From: a bacterium
GTDB taxonomy: Bacteria; Planctomycetota; Planctomycetia; Pirellulales; UBA1268
Direction: 5' to 3'
Length of the DNA stretch: 52,643 bases
Assembly: GCA_029978085.1 (NCBI GenBank)
Contig: JAPOJV010000004.1
Coordinates: 1-52,643, forward strand
The translations under genes were made by a program, and so were the position numbers. A model generated the notes under the pieces. The model had not been told where the DNA came from. It was given only the letters and a program-made list of their open reading frames with translations, and ran no database searches. Positions 45,050-52,643 of the stretch are shown here, piece by piece (position 1 is the first letter of the stretch; the number at the start of each line of letters is the position of its first letter).

Positions 45050-45451
45050 TTAGGCGGTGGCGTCCTGTCGCGGCAGGGCTCCATCCCACTCCAGGATTTG
45101 TCTGTCTGCGGTCACCAGGGGCGCACCAAGCTGGAGGGAAGTTGCTACGATGAAGCGATCGGCAGGATCGCGATGCAGTCCCTCCAGGCGGGTTGCAAGC
45201 AGTGCGACGCGGCCGTCTACGGCGATCTCGCGCAGCCCCGCCTGCAGCAGATCAAGGCGCCACGCCTCCGCCGGCACGGGCAGGACGATGCGGCCACGGT
45301 CTGCCAGCAGGGCAGTTTCCCAGAAGCTGATTGCACTGACGGCGACGACGTCGGAACGCCATGTGTTCTCGATCAAGTCGCGGGTCTGTGGCCCAAGCGT
45401 CTGGTCGTTGCGATCCATCCACAGCAACGCGTGGGTATCGAGCACAATCAC
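45050..45451 (-). CDS. PIN-domain toxin (VapC-like)
   Basis: A 133-residue PIN-domain ribonuclease. The acidic residues of the active site are in VLDTHALLW (Asp), ISFWETALL (Glu), and HRDPADRFIVATSL with VTADRQILEW (Asp residues). It is coupled to the antitoxin gene by an ATGA overlap (45448-45451), the usual arrangement with antitoxin first. VapC toxins commonly cut tRNA or rRNA. The gene ends 16 bases from the convergent PP-loop gene. Confidence 0.92.
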   Translation of the reverse strand: MIVLDTHALLWMDRNDQTLGPQTRDLIENTWRSDVVAVSAISFWETALLADRGRIVLPVPAEAWRLDLLQAGLREIAVDGRVALLATRLEGLHRDPADRFIVATSLQLGAPLVTADRQILEWDGALPRQDATA

Positions 45452-45678
45452 TCGAGAGCCTTCCAGTCATCTGTGGCAATCGGCGCCACGATATCGCCGA
45501 TGACGCGAAGATCCCGATGCAGACCGAATGGCGAGTCGACCTTACCGCCGGAATACGGCCGCAGTTCCGCGATGGGCCTTCCATTCTTGGTGACGACCAA
45601 GACTTCCCCGGTCGCGGCGACGTCGTCCATCAGCGCCAGGCATTTCGCCTTGAATTCGGATGCTTGAATAGTGTGCAT
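45448..45678 (-). CDS. Phd/YefM-type antitoxin
   Basis: A 76-residue antitoxin of the Phd/YefM fold: MHTIQASEFKAKCLALMDDVAATGEVLVVTKNGRPIAELRP is the standard DNA-binding N-terminus, and the C-terminal 30 residues (DIVAPIATDDWKALE) would wrap around the toxin. A palindrome and consensus promoter lie upstream. It is first of the two-gene operon. Confidence 0.92.
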   Translation of the reverse strand: MHTIQASEFKAKCLALMDDVAATGEVLVVTKNGRPIAELRPYSGGKVDSPFGLHRDLRVIGDIVAPIATDDWKALE

Positions 45679-45710
45679 CTCAGCACCATGGCTCGTTGCT
45701 GACCAACAAA

Positions 45711-45742
45711 ATGACTATAGTCATCAAAGTGGTCATTGTCAA
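45711..45742 (-). promoter_or_regulatory. Consensus promoter with palindromic operator for the TA operon
   Basis: On the minus strand TTGACA (45737-45742) and TATAGT (45714-45719) are separated by exactly 17 bases, an almost perfect sigma-70 promoter and rare in this G+C-rich window. The perfect 14-base palindrome ATGACTATAGTCAT (45711-45724) covers the -10, so the antitoxin probably represses its own promoter there. It lies 33 bases before the antitoxin ATG. Confidence 0.8.
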
Positions 45743-45809
45743 TGTGGCTACGTCGGTCATTGCGGCTCGCAGTAAGGTGTTCTTTCCGGCGACACCCGGC
45801 ACATGACCA

Positions 45810-47708
45810 ATGATCACACGCACCCTTCTTGCCCTCTCCATCGCTCTTGCCATCCCTGCCCACGCTGTTCCCGCTCCGAACATCGTGCTGATACTTGTTG
45901 ACGATCTCGGATGGCAGGACGTGGGGTGCTATGACATCGACGTGCCGTGCCCGATGGAAACGCCGCACATCGACGCGCTGGCGGCACGCGGGGTGTTGTT
46001 TCGCAACGGCTACTCCCCAGCACCGACCTGCGCTCCGAGCCGTTGTGCGATCATGAGCGGGAACCACCCCGCCCGCGCCCAAAAAACACACGTCGTGGGG
46101 GGCGATCCGCCAGTGGCGCCGGTCAACGCGCGATTGGTCACGCCCTGGTATAGCGGCCGCATGCCGGAAAACGAACTCACGCTCGCCAAGGTTCTTCGCC
46201 AGCACGGCTACGCCACCGGGCACACCGGAAAATGGCACATGGCAAAGGATCACTTTGCGTTTCCGGGCCCGCTGGATCAAGGATTCGAATTCACATCGCA
46301 TCGGAGTGGTTTCGATGTCCGGGGAGTGCAATCGGGCATGGAGAACCGCATCAAAGACTTCGCCACCGATCAGCCGAGCGATCCCTACCGCCTCGATGCC
46401 GAGGGCTTCCCCACCGACCCCGTGACCGCCGCCTCGCTGGAGTTCATGGAGGCCAACAAGGACAAACCGTTTTTTCTCTACTACGCCACCTGGCTCGTCC
46501 ACACCCCGATCCATTCCCGCAGCAAGCCGCTCCTGGAAAAATACTGCGAGAAGCTCGGCGTGGCTTTTCCGTCCGATCCGGGGGAGTGGACGCTGGAGGG
46601 GCAGAAAAACCCCTACTACTGCGCCATGGTGGAAACCCTCGACCACTACGTCGGCCAACTCGTCGAGTTCCTCGAAACAACCGACGACCCGCGCAATCCG
46701 GGCCACAAGCTGATCGACAACACCTGCATTTTCTTCACCTCCGACAATGGCGGCATGGAGGGGTCGGGCAAGGAGGTGATCACCGACAACGCCCCGCTCG
46801 ACAAAGGCAAAATGTCAGCCAAGGAAGGTGGTGTGCGCGTGCCGTTCCTCGTCGCCGGTCCGGGCATTCCTGCCGGCAAAGAGAGCGATGTCATGGTCAA
46901 CGGCCTCGATTTGTATCCCACGATTCTCTCGATGTGCGGCATCGCGAAGCCGGAGGGGAAACATCTCGACGGTGCCGATCTCCTTCCGCTGCTCACCGGG
47001 GCGGTGGATGATCCCTCGCTCGTGCTGGATCAACACGGCACGCCGCGCACGGAGATGGTGTGGCATTACCCGCATGCTGGTGCCACATCCTTCCAAAGCA
47101 CGATCCGCACGGGGGATTTCAAGCTCATCCGCAACTACGACACCCAAGCGGGGAAAGTGCCGCCTCTCGAACTCTACAGGCTGATCGAAACGAAAAACGG
47201 CAAGGCGGTGCGCCTGGATTTTGAGGAGGCGAAGAACCTCGCCGCGGAACTTCCGGAACAGGCCGCCGCGCTGGATGCCCGCCTCACCGAAATCCTCGCC
47301 GAGATGCAGGCCAGCCTTCCCTACTTGAATTCTGACTGCAAGTTCCCGCTGCCCAACAAAGAGAACGTGCCCTCCGTCACGGAGCACAAGGTGGACGGCC
47401 ACACGGTGACGGCGACCTTCCAGGAACACGGCGCCCGCGTCGTCCGCGCGGATGTGATCTACGCGATTCACGGCGGCGAACACGCCGAGGAGTGGTTCCG
47501 CGCGGTCGGCGAGATCGACAACGGCATGGTCAAAGCCACCCTTCCCCCGGAGGCCACCCACGCCTACATCAACCTCGTCGATGAGAACAATTTCCTGGTC
47601 AGCCACCCGAAGCCGGTTCCGGCGGCTGAGAAGGGCAACACGTACGCCAGCGCCGCCATTCCGCTCGGTCGGCCCGCTGGCGTCGCACCTGACGGCACGT
47701 TGAGGTAG
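45810..47708 (+). CDS. Sulfatase (Cys-type), possibly acquired
   Basis: A 632-residue exported sulfatase. The signal peptide is TRTLLALSIALAIPAHA; the calcium site is NIVLILVDDLGWQDVG, the formylglycine site TCAPSRCAIMSG (CxPSR, as in many planctomycete and verrucomicrobial enzymes), then GHTGKWHMAKDH and FFTSDNGGMEGSG. About 130 C-terminal residues after the catalytic fold (TEHKVDGHTVTATFQEHGARVVRAD) form an extra beta-domain. Codon use is visibly less G+C-biased than the neighbours, with many AAA, TTT and CCG-AAA runs, suggesting transfer. It is located between two toxin-antitoxin modules and is followed 6 bases later by a GntR regulator. Confidence 0.93.
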   Translation: MITRTLLALSIALAIPAHAVPAPNIVLILVDDLGWQDVGCYDIDVPCPMETPHIDALAARGVLFRNGYSPAPTCAPSRCAIMSGNHPARAQKTHVVGGDPPVAPVNARLVTPWYSGRMPENELTLAKVLRQHGYATGHTGKWHMAKDHFAFPGPLDQGFEFTSHRSGFDVRGVQSGMENRIKDFATDQPSDPYRLDAEGFPTDPVTAASLEFMEANKDKPFFLYYATWLVHTPIHSRSKPLLEKYCEKLGVAFPSDPGEWTLEGQKNPYYCAMVETLDHYVGQLVEFLETTDDPRNPGHKLIDNTCIFFTSDNGGMEGSGKEVITDNAPLDKGKMSAKEGGVRVPFLVAGPGIPAGKESDVMVNGLDLYPTILSMCGIAKPEGKHLDGADLLPLLTGAVDDPSLVLDQHGTPRTEMVWHYPHAGATSFQSTIRTGDFKLIRNYDTQAGKVPPLELYRLIETKNGKAVRLDFEEAKNLAAELPEQAAALDARLTEILAEMQASLPYLNSDCKFPLPNKENVPSVTEHKVDGHTVTATFQEHGARVVRADVIYAIHGGEHAEEWFRAVGEIDNGMVKATLPPEATHAYINLVDENNFLVSHPKPVPAAEKGNTYASAAIPLGRPAGVAPDGTLR

Positions 47709-47714
47709 AATTCC

Positions 47715-48512
47715 GTGGTTCATCTCCCACAAAAATCCGGCCGAACCGGTTCCCGACGTTTCCCCAGCAAGGTTCCCGTGGCCGCCCCCGCCCGCTCCGA
47801 CCGCCCCCTCGATCTGACGGCGCAGGCATACCAGGCGCTGCGGCAGATGATCCTCGACGGCAAGGTGACCACCCATCGCCGGCTCTCGCACCGCACCCTC
47901 TCCCGCGACCTCGGGATCGGCCGCAGCCCCGTCCGCGATGCCCTGTTGCAACTCGAGGCCGAGGGGCTGATCGAGCACCGGCCCAGCTCCGGCATCTACC
48001 TTCGTGAGATCAGCGACCGCGAGCTCGCTCAGATCTACGAACTGCGGATGGTGAACGAGCCCTTCGCGGCCGAGCGGGCCGCATCCTTCGCCACCGCAAC
48101 TCACGTGACCCGGATGCGGCGGATCTGCGACGCGATGAAGGCGATCGCCGGCAAGCCCGACAAGGCCGAGTGGTTTTCCACGCTCGAGCACCGGGCCGAG
48201 TTCTGCCGGCTCGACTGGGAGTTTCACTCGGTTGTGCTCGAGGCGTCCGGAAACGCATTGCTCGCCAAGCTGCTCTCCAACGCCCAGATCCTCGCCCTGA
48301 CCTTCGCCTGGGATCTGGAGCACGGCAGCGCCGCCTGGTTCGCCAGCATCGTGCGGGAGACCGAACGGCTCCACCGCACGATCTTCGAGGCGATCCGCCA
48401 CCGCGATCCCGCCGCGGCCCGGCGGGCGATGGAGGAGCACATCGGCTGGGCCCGGCTCGAGATCCCCGAGCACGTCGCCACCATCCGCGAGAAGACGAAC
48501 GGCGCCGGCTGA
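47715..48512 (+). CDS. GntR-family (FadR subfamily) transcriptional regulator
   Basis: A 265-residue regulator. The winged helix is AYQALRQMILDGKVTTHRRLSHRTLSRDLGIGRSPVRDALLQLEAEGLIEHRPSSGIYL, and the C-terminal helical FCD ligand domain contains YELRMVNEPFAAERAA, DWEFHSVVLEASGNALL and AARRAMEEHIG, with His ligands for a metal. The start GTG 47715 has GAGG ten bases upstream, within the end of the sulfatase gene, so the pair is likely an operon. FadR-type regulators usually sense small carboxylates or sugar acids. Unlike the sulfatase, its codon use matches the host. Confidence 0.9.
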   Translation: MVHLPQKSGRTGSRRFPSKVPVAAPARSDRPLDLTAQAYQALRQMILDGKVTTHRRLSHRTLSRDLGIGRSPVRDALLQLEAEGLIEHRPSSGIYLREISDRELAQIYELRMVNEPFAAERAASFATATHVTRMRRICDAMKAIAGKPDKAEWFSTLEHRAEFCRLDWEFHSVVLEASGNALLAKLLSNAQILALTFAWDLEHGSAAWFASIVRETERLHRTIFEAIRHRDPAAARRAMEEHIGWARLEIPEHVATIREKTNGAG

Positions 48513-48556
48513 GCGACCGCGGAGAAAAGCAAGGGAACACGGCTGGGGCTCTGGAG

Positions 48557-48573
48557 GCCCGAGGCGTTCGGGC
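48557..48573 (+). terminator. Short hairpin after the GntR gene
   Basis: GCCCGA and TCGGGC pair around GGCGT, about 45 bases past the stop. It is a weak terminator candidate without a U-tract. Confidence 0.3.
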
Positions 48574-48631
48574 TCTGAATGAGGAAGCAATCGCTTGCGA
48601 CTGACCGTTCGAACGACTACGATCAGAAGCG

Positions 48632-48652
48632 GACTTAGTCCAGCGACTTAGT
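48632..48652 (+). promoter_or_regulatory. Direct repeats before the second TA operon
   Basis: GACTTAGT occurs twice, 13 bases apart, 47 bases upstream of the antitoxin ATG. Paired short repeats at this position are typical of antitoxin operators. A TTCGAA palindrome lies nearby at about 48609. Confidence 0.35.
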
Positions 48653-48698
48653 TGTTGCGTCTGCTGCCGATTCCCTTTTTGACGAGCGAACCCACTCC

Positions 48699-48935
48699 AT
48701 GAGCGTGATCGTGAACGTCCACGAAGCCAAAACTCACTTTTCTCGCCTGCTGGAGCAGGCTCACGCTGGCCAAGAGATCATCGTCGCCAAGGCCGGCAAG
48801 CCGTACGCGCGACTGGTGCCTTTGGCACCAGGCAAGGGGCAACGTCAACCCGGCCGCCTCCGAGGGCAGATCACCGAGGAGTTCTTCGAGCCCCTCCCCG
48901 ACGAGGAATTGGCTGCCTGGGAGGGGAATGCGTGA
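48699..48935 (+). CDS. Phd/YefM-type antitoxin
   Basis: A 78-residue antitoxin: VNVHEAKTHFSRLLEQAHAGQEIIVAKAGKPYARLVPL is the Phd DNA-binding domain, and FFEPLPDEELAAWEGNA is the acidic C-terminal toxin-binding tail. The stop overlaps the toxin start (GTGA). It differs in sequence from the antitoxin at 45448-45678, so the two modules are not recent duplicates. Confidence 0.92.
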   Translation: MSVIVNVHEAKTHFSRLLEQAHAGQEIIVAKAGKPYARLVPLAPGKGQRQPGRLRGQITEEFFEPLPDEELAAWEGNA

Positions 48936-49318
48936 GACTTCTGCTCGACACGCACGCTTTTCTCTGGTGGGTGACCGATGATCGATCGCTTTCTGATGCG
49001 GCCCGGTCGGCGATCGCCGACGAGTCAAACGTGATTTGTGTCAGTGCGGCTACCGCATGGGAGATTGCAACAAAACACCGTCTCGGCAAACTCGACAAGG
49101 CGGCCGGAGCCTTTGAGCGATTTACTGAGTTGGTCGCAGCCGACGGATTTGCGCTCCTGCCGGTCGAGGCCTGCCATGCACTCAAGGCAGGCAGCTACGC
49201 GGTCTCCCACCGAGATCCGTTCGATCGGATGCTGGCCGCCCAAAGTTCGCTGGAAGGCATGAAACTCGTGACGCGAGATCCAGCGTTCAAACAGTTTCGC
49301 ACGGACGTATTGTGGTGA
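48932..49318 (+). CDS. PIN-domain toxin (VapC-like)
   Basis: A 128-residue PIN-domain nuclease. Acidic residues are seen in LLLDTHAFLWWVTDD, AATAWEIATKHRLGKLD, HRDPFDRMLAAQS and VTRDPAFKQF, the full VapC set. The GTG start overlaps the antitoxin stop by 4 bases. It ends 58 bases before the convergent exported-protein gene. Confidence 0.92.
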   Translation: MRLLLDTHAFLWWVTDDRSLSDAARSAIADESNVICVSAATAWEIATKHRLGKLDKAAGAFERFTELVAADGFALLPVEACHALKAGSYAVSHRDPFDRMLAAQSSLEGMKLVTRDPAFKQFRTDVLW

Positions 49319-49376
49319 GAAAAAGCGGGTCGGTATCTCGCCCGCCCTTTCTGCACTGGGTAGATCGTGCCCTCGT

Positions 49377-50693
49377 TCACGACCCCGCCTCTTTCACCGG
49401 GCCGCTCTCGGCGAAGTCGAGCAGGTACAGAATCACGCCCACGTGGCAGCTGTACCACCACTGCTTGTATTCAAAACCCACCACGATCCGGTCGTCGGGT
49501 TGGAGGTAGTAGGTCACGTAGTTGGCGGTCTGGATCGCCCGCTTCCGCAGTGACTCGTCCCCCGTGGCCTTCGCGAGGTCGAGCAGCATCGCCGCCCAGT
49601 TGAGGCTGTGGATGCCCATCACGACGTTGCACTGCAACTGCTCGCGGATGCCTTCGGCCGGCTCGAAGGCCGGGATCTTGTCCAGGAAGACCTTTTCAAC
49701 CCACGCCTCGAGGTCCTTGGCCATGTCGAGATAGCCGTTCTCCGGCGTGCGATGGGCGACGAGATAGCGGATCGTGTCGAGGCAGTCGTAATTGGTGCGG
49801 CCTTCCGGGCTCTCCCGGATGTCCTCGTAGAACCCGCGGAACTCCTTCGTCTTGATCGGCCCGTTCACGAGCCAGTGCCAGGTCTTGTCGCGGGCGGCCC
49901 GATAGGTCGTCTGGCCCGAGAGCGCGTCGAGCCGCTCGAACAGCATCACGGCATAGATCACGCTGCTCGTGTATTCCTCGATCACCTGCTCCGTCTGGGG
50001 GTCGACGCGGAAGGGCCAGGTGCCGTCAGGCCGCTGCCGGGCGGCGAGTGTCGCCGCGATCGCGTCGGCCGCCTCGCGAAACCGCTTCTCGCCCGTCGCC
50101 TCGTGGAGGTCGAGGTAGGCCAACGCCATGATCGCGGCCTTGTCGGGCATGAGGCCCGTCTTGTCGCGGAAACCGCCCGGCTTCTTGGCCTCGAACGTGC
50201 TCCAGGGGAGCCGCGCATAGGGCCAGTCGGCCGGCGTGGAATGGGCGATGTCCCAGTCGGCGAGTTTCACGGCTTGCTCGAGCGACCGTGTGTCGCCGGC
50301 GTATTTCGCGTAGCGGATGAACGTGCGGATGAGGAGCGCATGGTGAAACGCCGGGTACGACACGAACCTGTCCACTGATCCGGTGAAGGGCGCGCCGTCG
50401 TGCTGGAGGTTCGAGTAGTAGACCCACGGCATCTGGGTGACGCCCTGCTCGTCGATCAGACTCTCGGGCGGGCCCTTGAACCACTTCAGGTGGTCGTCGA
50501 GGAGAAACGTCATGCCGCGGCGGATCGTCTCGTCGTACGACTGCAGTGGCATGAGGCTGCCTTCGGCATCCCGCTTTCGCTCGGCGACGGTCATGAGCGG
50601 CTTCCAGTCGATGTCGCCGGCGGCGGCGGCAGAGCGACCGAACAGCCCGAGGAGCGAACAGGCAGCCACGAGCGAGCAGAAGAGGAACCGCAT
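49377..50693 (-). CDS. Exported alpha/alpha-toroid-like protein
   Basis: A 438-residue secreted protein. The signal peptide is RFLFCSLVAACSLLGLFG to SAAAA. The rest is almost wholly helical with repeated amphipathic pairs, for example AAIMALAYLDLHEATGEKRFREAADAIAATLA with RPDGTWPFRVD, and SLNWAAMLLDLAKATGDESLRKRAIQTANYV with WWYSCHVGVILYLLDFA. This is the pattern of six-hairpin glycosidase or terpenoid-cyclase-like toroids. No catalytic residue can be named; a role in polysaccharide breakdown would fit the sulfatases but is an inference. ATG 50693 precedes the signal peptide. Confidence 0.75.
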   Translation of the reverse strand: MRFLFCSLVAACSLLGLFGRSAAAAGDIDWKPLMTVAERKRDAEGSLMPLQSYDETIRRGMTFLLDDHLKWFKGPPESLIDEQGVTQMPWVYYSNLQHDGAPFTGSVDRFVSYPAFHHALLIRTFIRYAKYAGDTRSLEQAVKLADWDIAHSTPADWPYARLPWSTFEAKKPGGFRDKTGLMPDKAAIMALAYLDLHEATGEKRFREAADAIAATLAARQRPDGTWPFRVDPQTEQVIEEYTSSVIYAVMLFERLDALSGQTTYRAARDKTWHWLVNGPIKTKEFRGFYEDIRESPEGRTNYDCLDTIRYLVAHRTPENGYLDMAKDLEAWVEKVFLDKIPAFEPAEGIREQLQCNVVMGIHSLNWAAMLLDLAKATGDESLRKRAIQTANYVTYYLQPDDRIVVGFEYKQWWYSCHVGVILYLLDFAESGPVKEAGS

Positions 50694-50726
50694 AACGGGG
50701 AGCTCCGGAGAGTGAATGCATCCTGG

Positions 50727-50765
50727 ACCTGAAATGTCGCCGCAATATGGTACCTTAATTCAGGT
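50727..50765. promoter_or_regulatory. Inverted repeat in an A+T-rich divergent promoter region
   Basis: ACCTGAA (50727-50733) and TTCAGGT (50759-50765) are perfect 7-base inverted arms around an A+T-rich core with ATATGGTACCTTAATT. The position, 34 bases upstream of the exported-protein start, suits an operator. The rest of 50766-50957 has no convincing gene. Confidence 0.35.
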
Positions 50766-50971
50766 GACATGACAGCTACAAGCCATTCCCCCGTTTCGGC
50801 TCACGCCACGCCTTTCGAGCGTCACCCGACGAACTCGCCGCGTGGACGGTCCGTCGCGGTCGATCAAGGCGTTCACCCGCTTTCTGCCAATCGCAGGCTT
50901 CATCCCTCGGCACCCAGCCTCCGTCGTGTCGGCGGGCATGGGAGTGCATAAGTCATCGGAGGTGCGTACTC

Positions 50972-52643
50972 ATGGCGAGTGGAAGTGACTCATCGCTCCA
51001 TAAGAATGTGGGCCTTCCGACAGGCGACGACGCAGGCGGCGTTGCATCACGCCGGCGATCAGCGAACCGCGGAACCGCGCCGTCGAAGCCCGCCCTGACA
51101 GCGGCCAAGGCAGCAACAACCGCGACGGTGAGGATGCACTCGGACGCGGCTGCGGCTTCACCGCGATCGGCCGTCACATCTGTTCGCGACACCACCGCGG
51201 CCATGGGTGTCAGCACGCTTGTGCATGTGATCGCGCTGCTAATCATGGCGCTCGCCATCCAAAGGGAACCGGAGAAAGAGCAGCCACGCATCATCGTATC
51301 CACTCCGACCGACGCCATTGAAGAAGTCGAAGACCTGGCGATCGAGACCCTGCCAGACCAGCCCCAACAGACAGCCGACCCGGTGGACGCCGCGATCGCA
51401 GTGCCCGACGCCGTGGTCACGCCGGACGTGCCCGTCGTGATATCTGCTGCCGATCTGGACGCGGCTCCGTTGGCGGTCGAGCTCACGGATTTCAGTCACG
51501 AAACCGTGCCTCCAAGCGACCTGCTCGCATCCGTCGGAGCAGTGACCGGAAAGTCAGGAGGCCTCGGCGGGCGTTCCGGGGCGAAGCGCAGCCAACTCGT
51601 TCGGGCCGGCGGAGGATCGCCTCAAAGTGAGCGGGCCGTCGATGCGGCCCTCGCGTGGATGGCTGCGCACCAGCTCCCCGAAGGGAGTTGGACCGCCGAG
51701 TTTAAGGCCTGCCCCTCCTGCAAGGGACAGTGCGGCAACCCCGGGGAATTGTCGTTTTGCGATGCGGCCGGAGTGACGGCGCTGGCACTGCTCCCGTTTC
51801 TGGGACGCGGCTACACCCACACCGAAGGGCCATATCAGAAACAGATCGATGCCGGCCTCGCGTTTCTCGCAAGCCGCGTGATCGCTGGCAGCGGCCGCGC
51901 CTACGCGGCCGGCGGCAGGGGAGGGTATCCGCAGGCGCTGGCGACGATTGCTCTCTGCGAAGCCTACGCGATGAGCAAGGACGAACGGCTCCGGCGACCC
52001 GCCCAGTTGGCGATCGAGTTCATCGAAGGAGCCCAGGATCCTGTCGGCGGAGGCTGGCAATACGAGCCTCGTCAGCCCGGGGGCATGTCATCCACGGCGT
52101 TTCACGTCATGGCCCTCAAGAGCGGTCATACGGCGGGGCTCGTGGTAAACCCGGATGTTGTCCGGAGGGCAGGCGAATTCATCGATTCGATGGAATATCA
52201 GCTCTCTGGTCGGGTGCAGTACCGGTACAACACCGAACGGGTGAATGGCGATTTCCGCGGCAACGACTTCCAGAATCCGACCAGCGTGTCAGCCCGCGGC
52301 CTCAGCAATGCCGGCATCCTGTGCCGCATGTACCTTGGATGGAAGAAAGACCATCCCGCCATCCGACAGACGATCGAACGCATCATGGCGGACGGCCCGA
52401 GCACGACCACGCCGTACTACAACTACTACGCCACCCAGGTCGTCCATCATTACGGGGGCGATGCCTGGCGGGCCTGGAACCCCAAAATGCGAGATCTGCT
52501 CATAGCGACGCAGGCCACACAGGGCCATGAAGCGGGAAGCTGGCAGTTCGAGGAGGATCATCGTGCCGGACGGTTATACTGCACGTCGCTGGCCACCATG
52601 ATCCTCGAGGTCTACTACCGGCATCTTCCGATCTACGGTAGCA
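50972..52643 (+). CDS. Membrane-anchored prenyltransferase/squalene-oxidase-repeat protein (partial)
   Basis: An open frame of at least 557 codons that runs off the right edge, so it is missing from the ORF track. ATG 50972 follows GGAGGTG at good spacing. About 75 basic, low-complexity residues precede one membrane helix (TLVHVIALLIMALAIQ), then an acidic Pro-rich linker, giving a TonB-like anchored layout. From about residue 220 come toroid repeats: AVDAALAWMAAHQLPEGSW, AGLAFLASRVI, GGYPQALATIALCEAYAMS, AIEFIEGAQDPVGGGWQYEPRQPG and LIATQATQGHEAGSWQFEEDH. The CPSCKGQCG insert may bind a metal. This is the planctomycete family of QxxDGxW-like repeat proteins; no enzymatic function is shown. 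Confidence 0.82.
   Translation, partial: MASGSDSSLHKNVGLPTGDDAGGVASRRRSANRGTAPSKPALTAAKAATTATVRMHSDAAAASPRSAVTSVRDTTAAMGVSTLVHVIALLIMALAIQREPEKEQPRIIVSTPTDAIEEVEDLAIETLPDQPQQTADPVDAAIAVPDAVVTPDVPVVISAADLDAAPLAVELTDFSHETVPPSDLLASVGAVTGKSGGLGGRSGAKRSQLVRAGGGSPQSERAVDAALAWMAAHQLPEGSWTAEFKACPSCKGQCGNPGELSFCDAAGVTALALLPFLGRGYTHTEGPYQKQIDAGLAFLASRVIAGSGRAYAAGGRGGYPQALATIALCEAYAMSKDERLRRPAQLAIEFIEGAQDPVGGGWQYEPRQPGGMSSTAFHVMALKSGHTAGLVVNPDVVRRAGEFIDSMEYQLSGRVQYRYNTERVNGDFRGNDFQNPTSVSARGLSNAGILCRMYLGWKKDHPAIRQTIERIMADGPSTTTPYYNYYATQVVHHYGGDAWRAWNPKMRDLLIATQATQGHEAGSWQFEEDHRAGRLYCTSLATMILEVYYRHLPIYGS

Noticed and set aside
50769-50951. 60-residue plus-strand ORF upstream of the toroid protein
   Set aside because: There is no ribosome binding site or recognisable feature; it lies in a leader region with only compositional openness.

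Overview
This window looks like a chromosomal segment of a G+C-rich bacterium of the phylum Planctomycetota, probably Pirellulales-like. The evidence is two Cys-type sulfatases, a futalosine-type menaquinone cluster with an amidohydrolase, secreted alpha/alpha-toroid proteins typical of the phylum, a Glu/Pro-rich membrane protein and a REP/RAYT element. That placement is an inference from gene content; no rRNA or tRNA gene was seen. Many adjacent genes overlap by exactly 4 bases (ATGA or GTGA), which I used to fix starts.

Layout, left to right. 1-3.4 kb (minus): menaquinone genes mqnA, mqnC and an aminofutalosine-deaminase-like amidohydrolase that runs off the left edge. Both mqnC and the amidohydrolase carry an in-frame TAA near the N-terminus, and mqnA has a strongly folded leader. 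3.4-6.9 kb: an ABC exporter operon. 7.1-11.4 kb: a zinc-ribbon protein, aroA, an iron alcohol dehydrogenase and an acidic membrane protein. 11.4-18.4 kb (minus): a glycosyltransferase, a polar amino acid ABC importer, a J1-crystallin-type ADP-ribosylglycohydrolase and the ovothiol enzyme OvoA, possibly one transcription unit. 18.5-22.7 kb: a second ABC system (STAS protein, permease, ATPase, binding protein). A shared 27-nt palindromic repeat follows both binding-protein genes.

22.8-28.1 kb: a DsbD-like redox protein, an OprP-type porin, a cysteine-rich exported protein, a sulfatase and an AraC regulator. 29.0-30.0 kb: a RAYT transposase between two REP-like clusters. 30.0-38.5 kb (minus): a CPA2 antiporter and gcvP behind a tandem glycine riboswitch, then an inorganic-carbon cluster (SbtA, exported beta-carbonic anhydrase, NhaR-like LysR) and a histidine phosphatase. 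38.5-45.0 kb: an outer-membrane protein, an M3 oligopeptidase, a secreted hypothetical, and a translationally coupled formyltransferase/PP-loop ATPase pair whose function I cannot name.

45.0-49.3 kb: a sulfatase plus GntR regulator bracketed by two Phd/VapC-type toxin-antitoxin modules. The sulfatase has less G+C-biased codon use, so this looks like an acquired island. 49.4-52.6 kb: two divergent exported or anchored alpha/alpha-toroid-like proteins, the second cut by the right edge.

The best leads are the paired nonsense codons in the menaquinone operon with its structured leader, the uncharacterised formyltransferase/PP-loop pair, the REPtron, the TA-bracketed sulfatase, and the linkage of OvoA with an amino acid importer.
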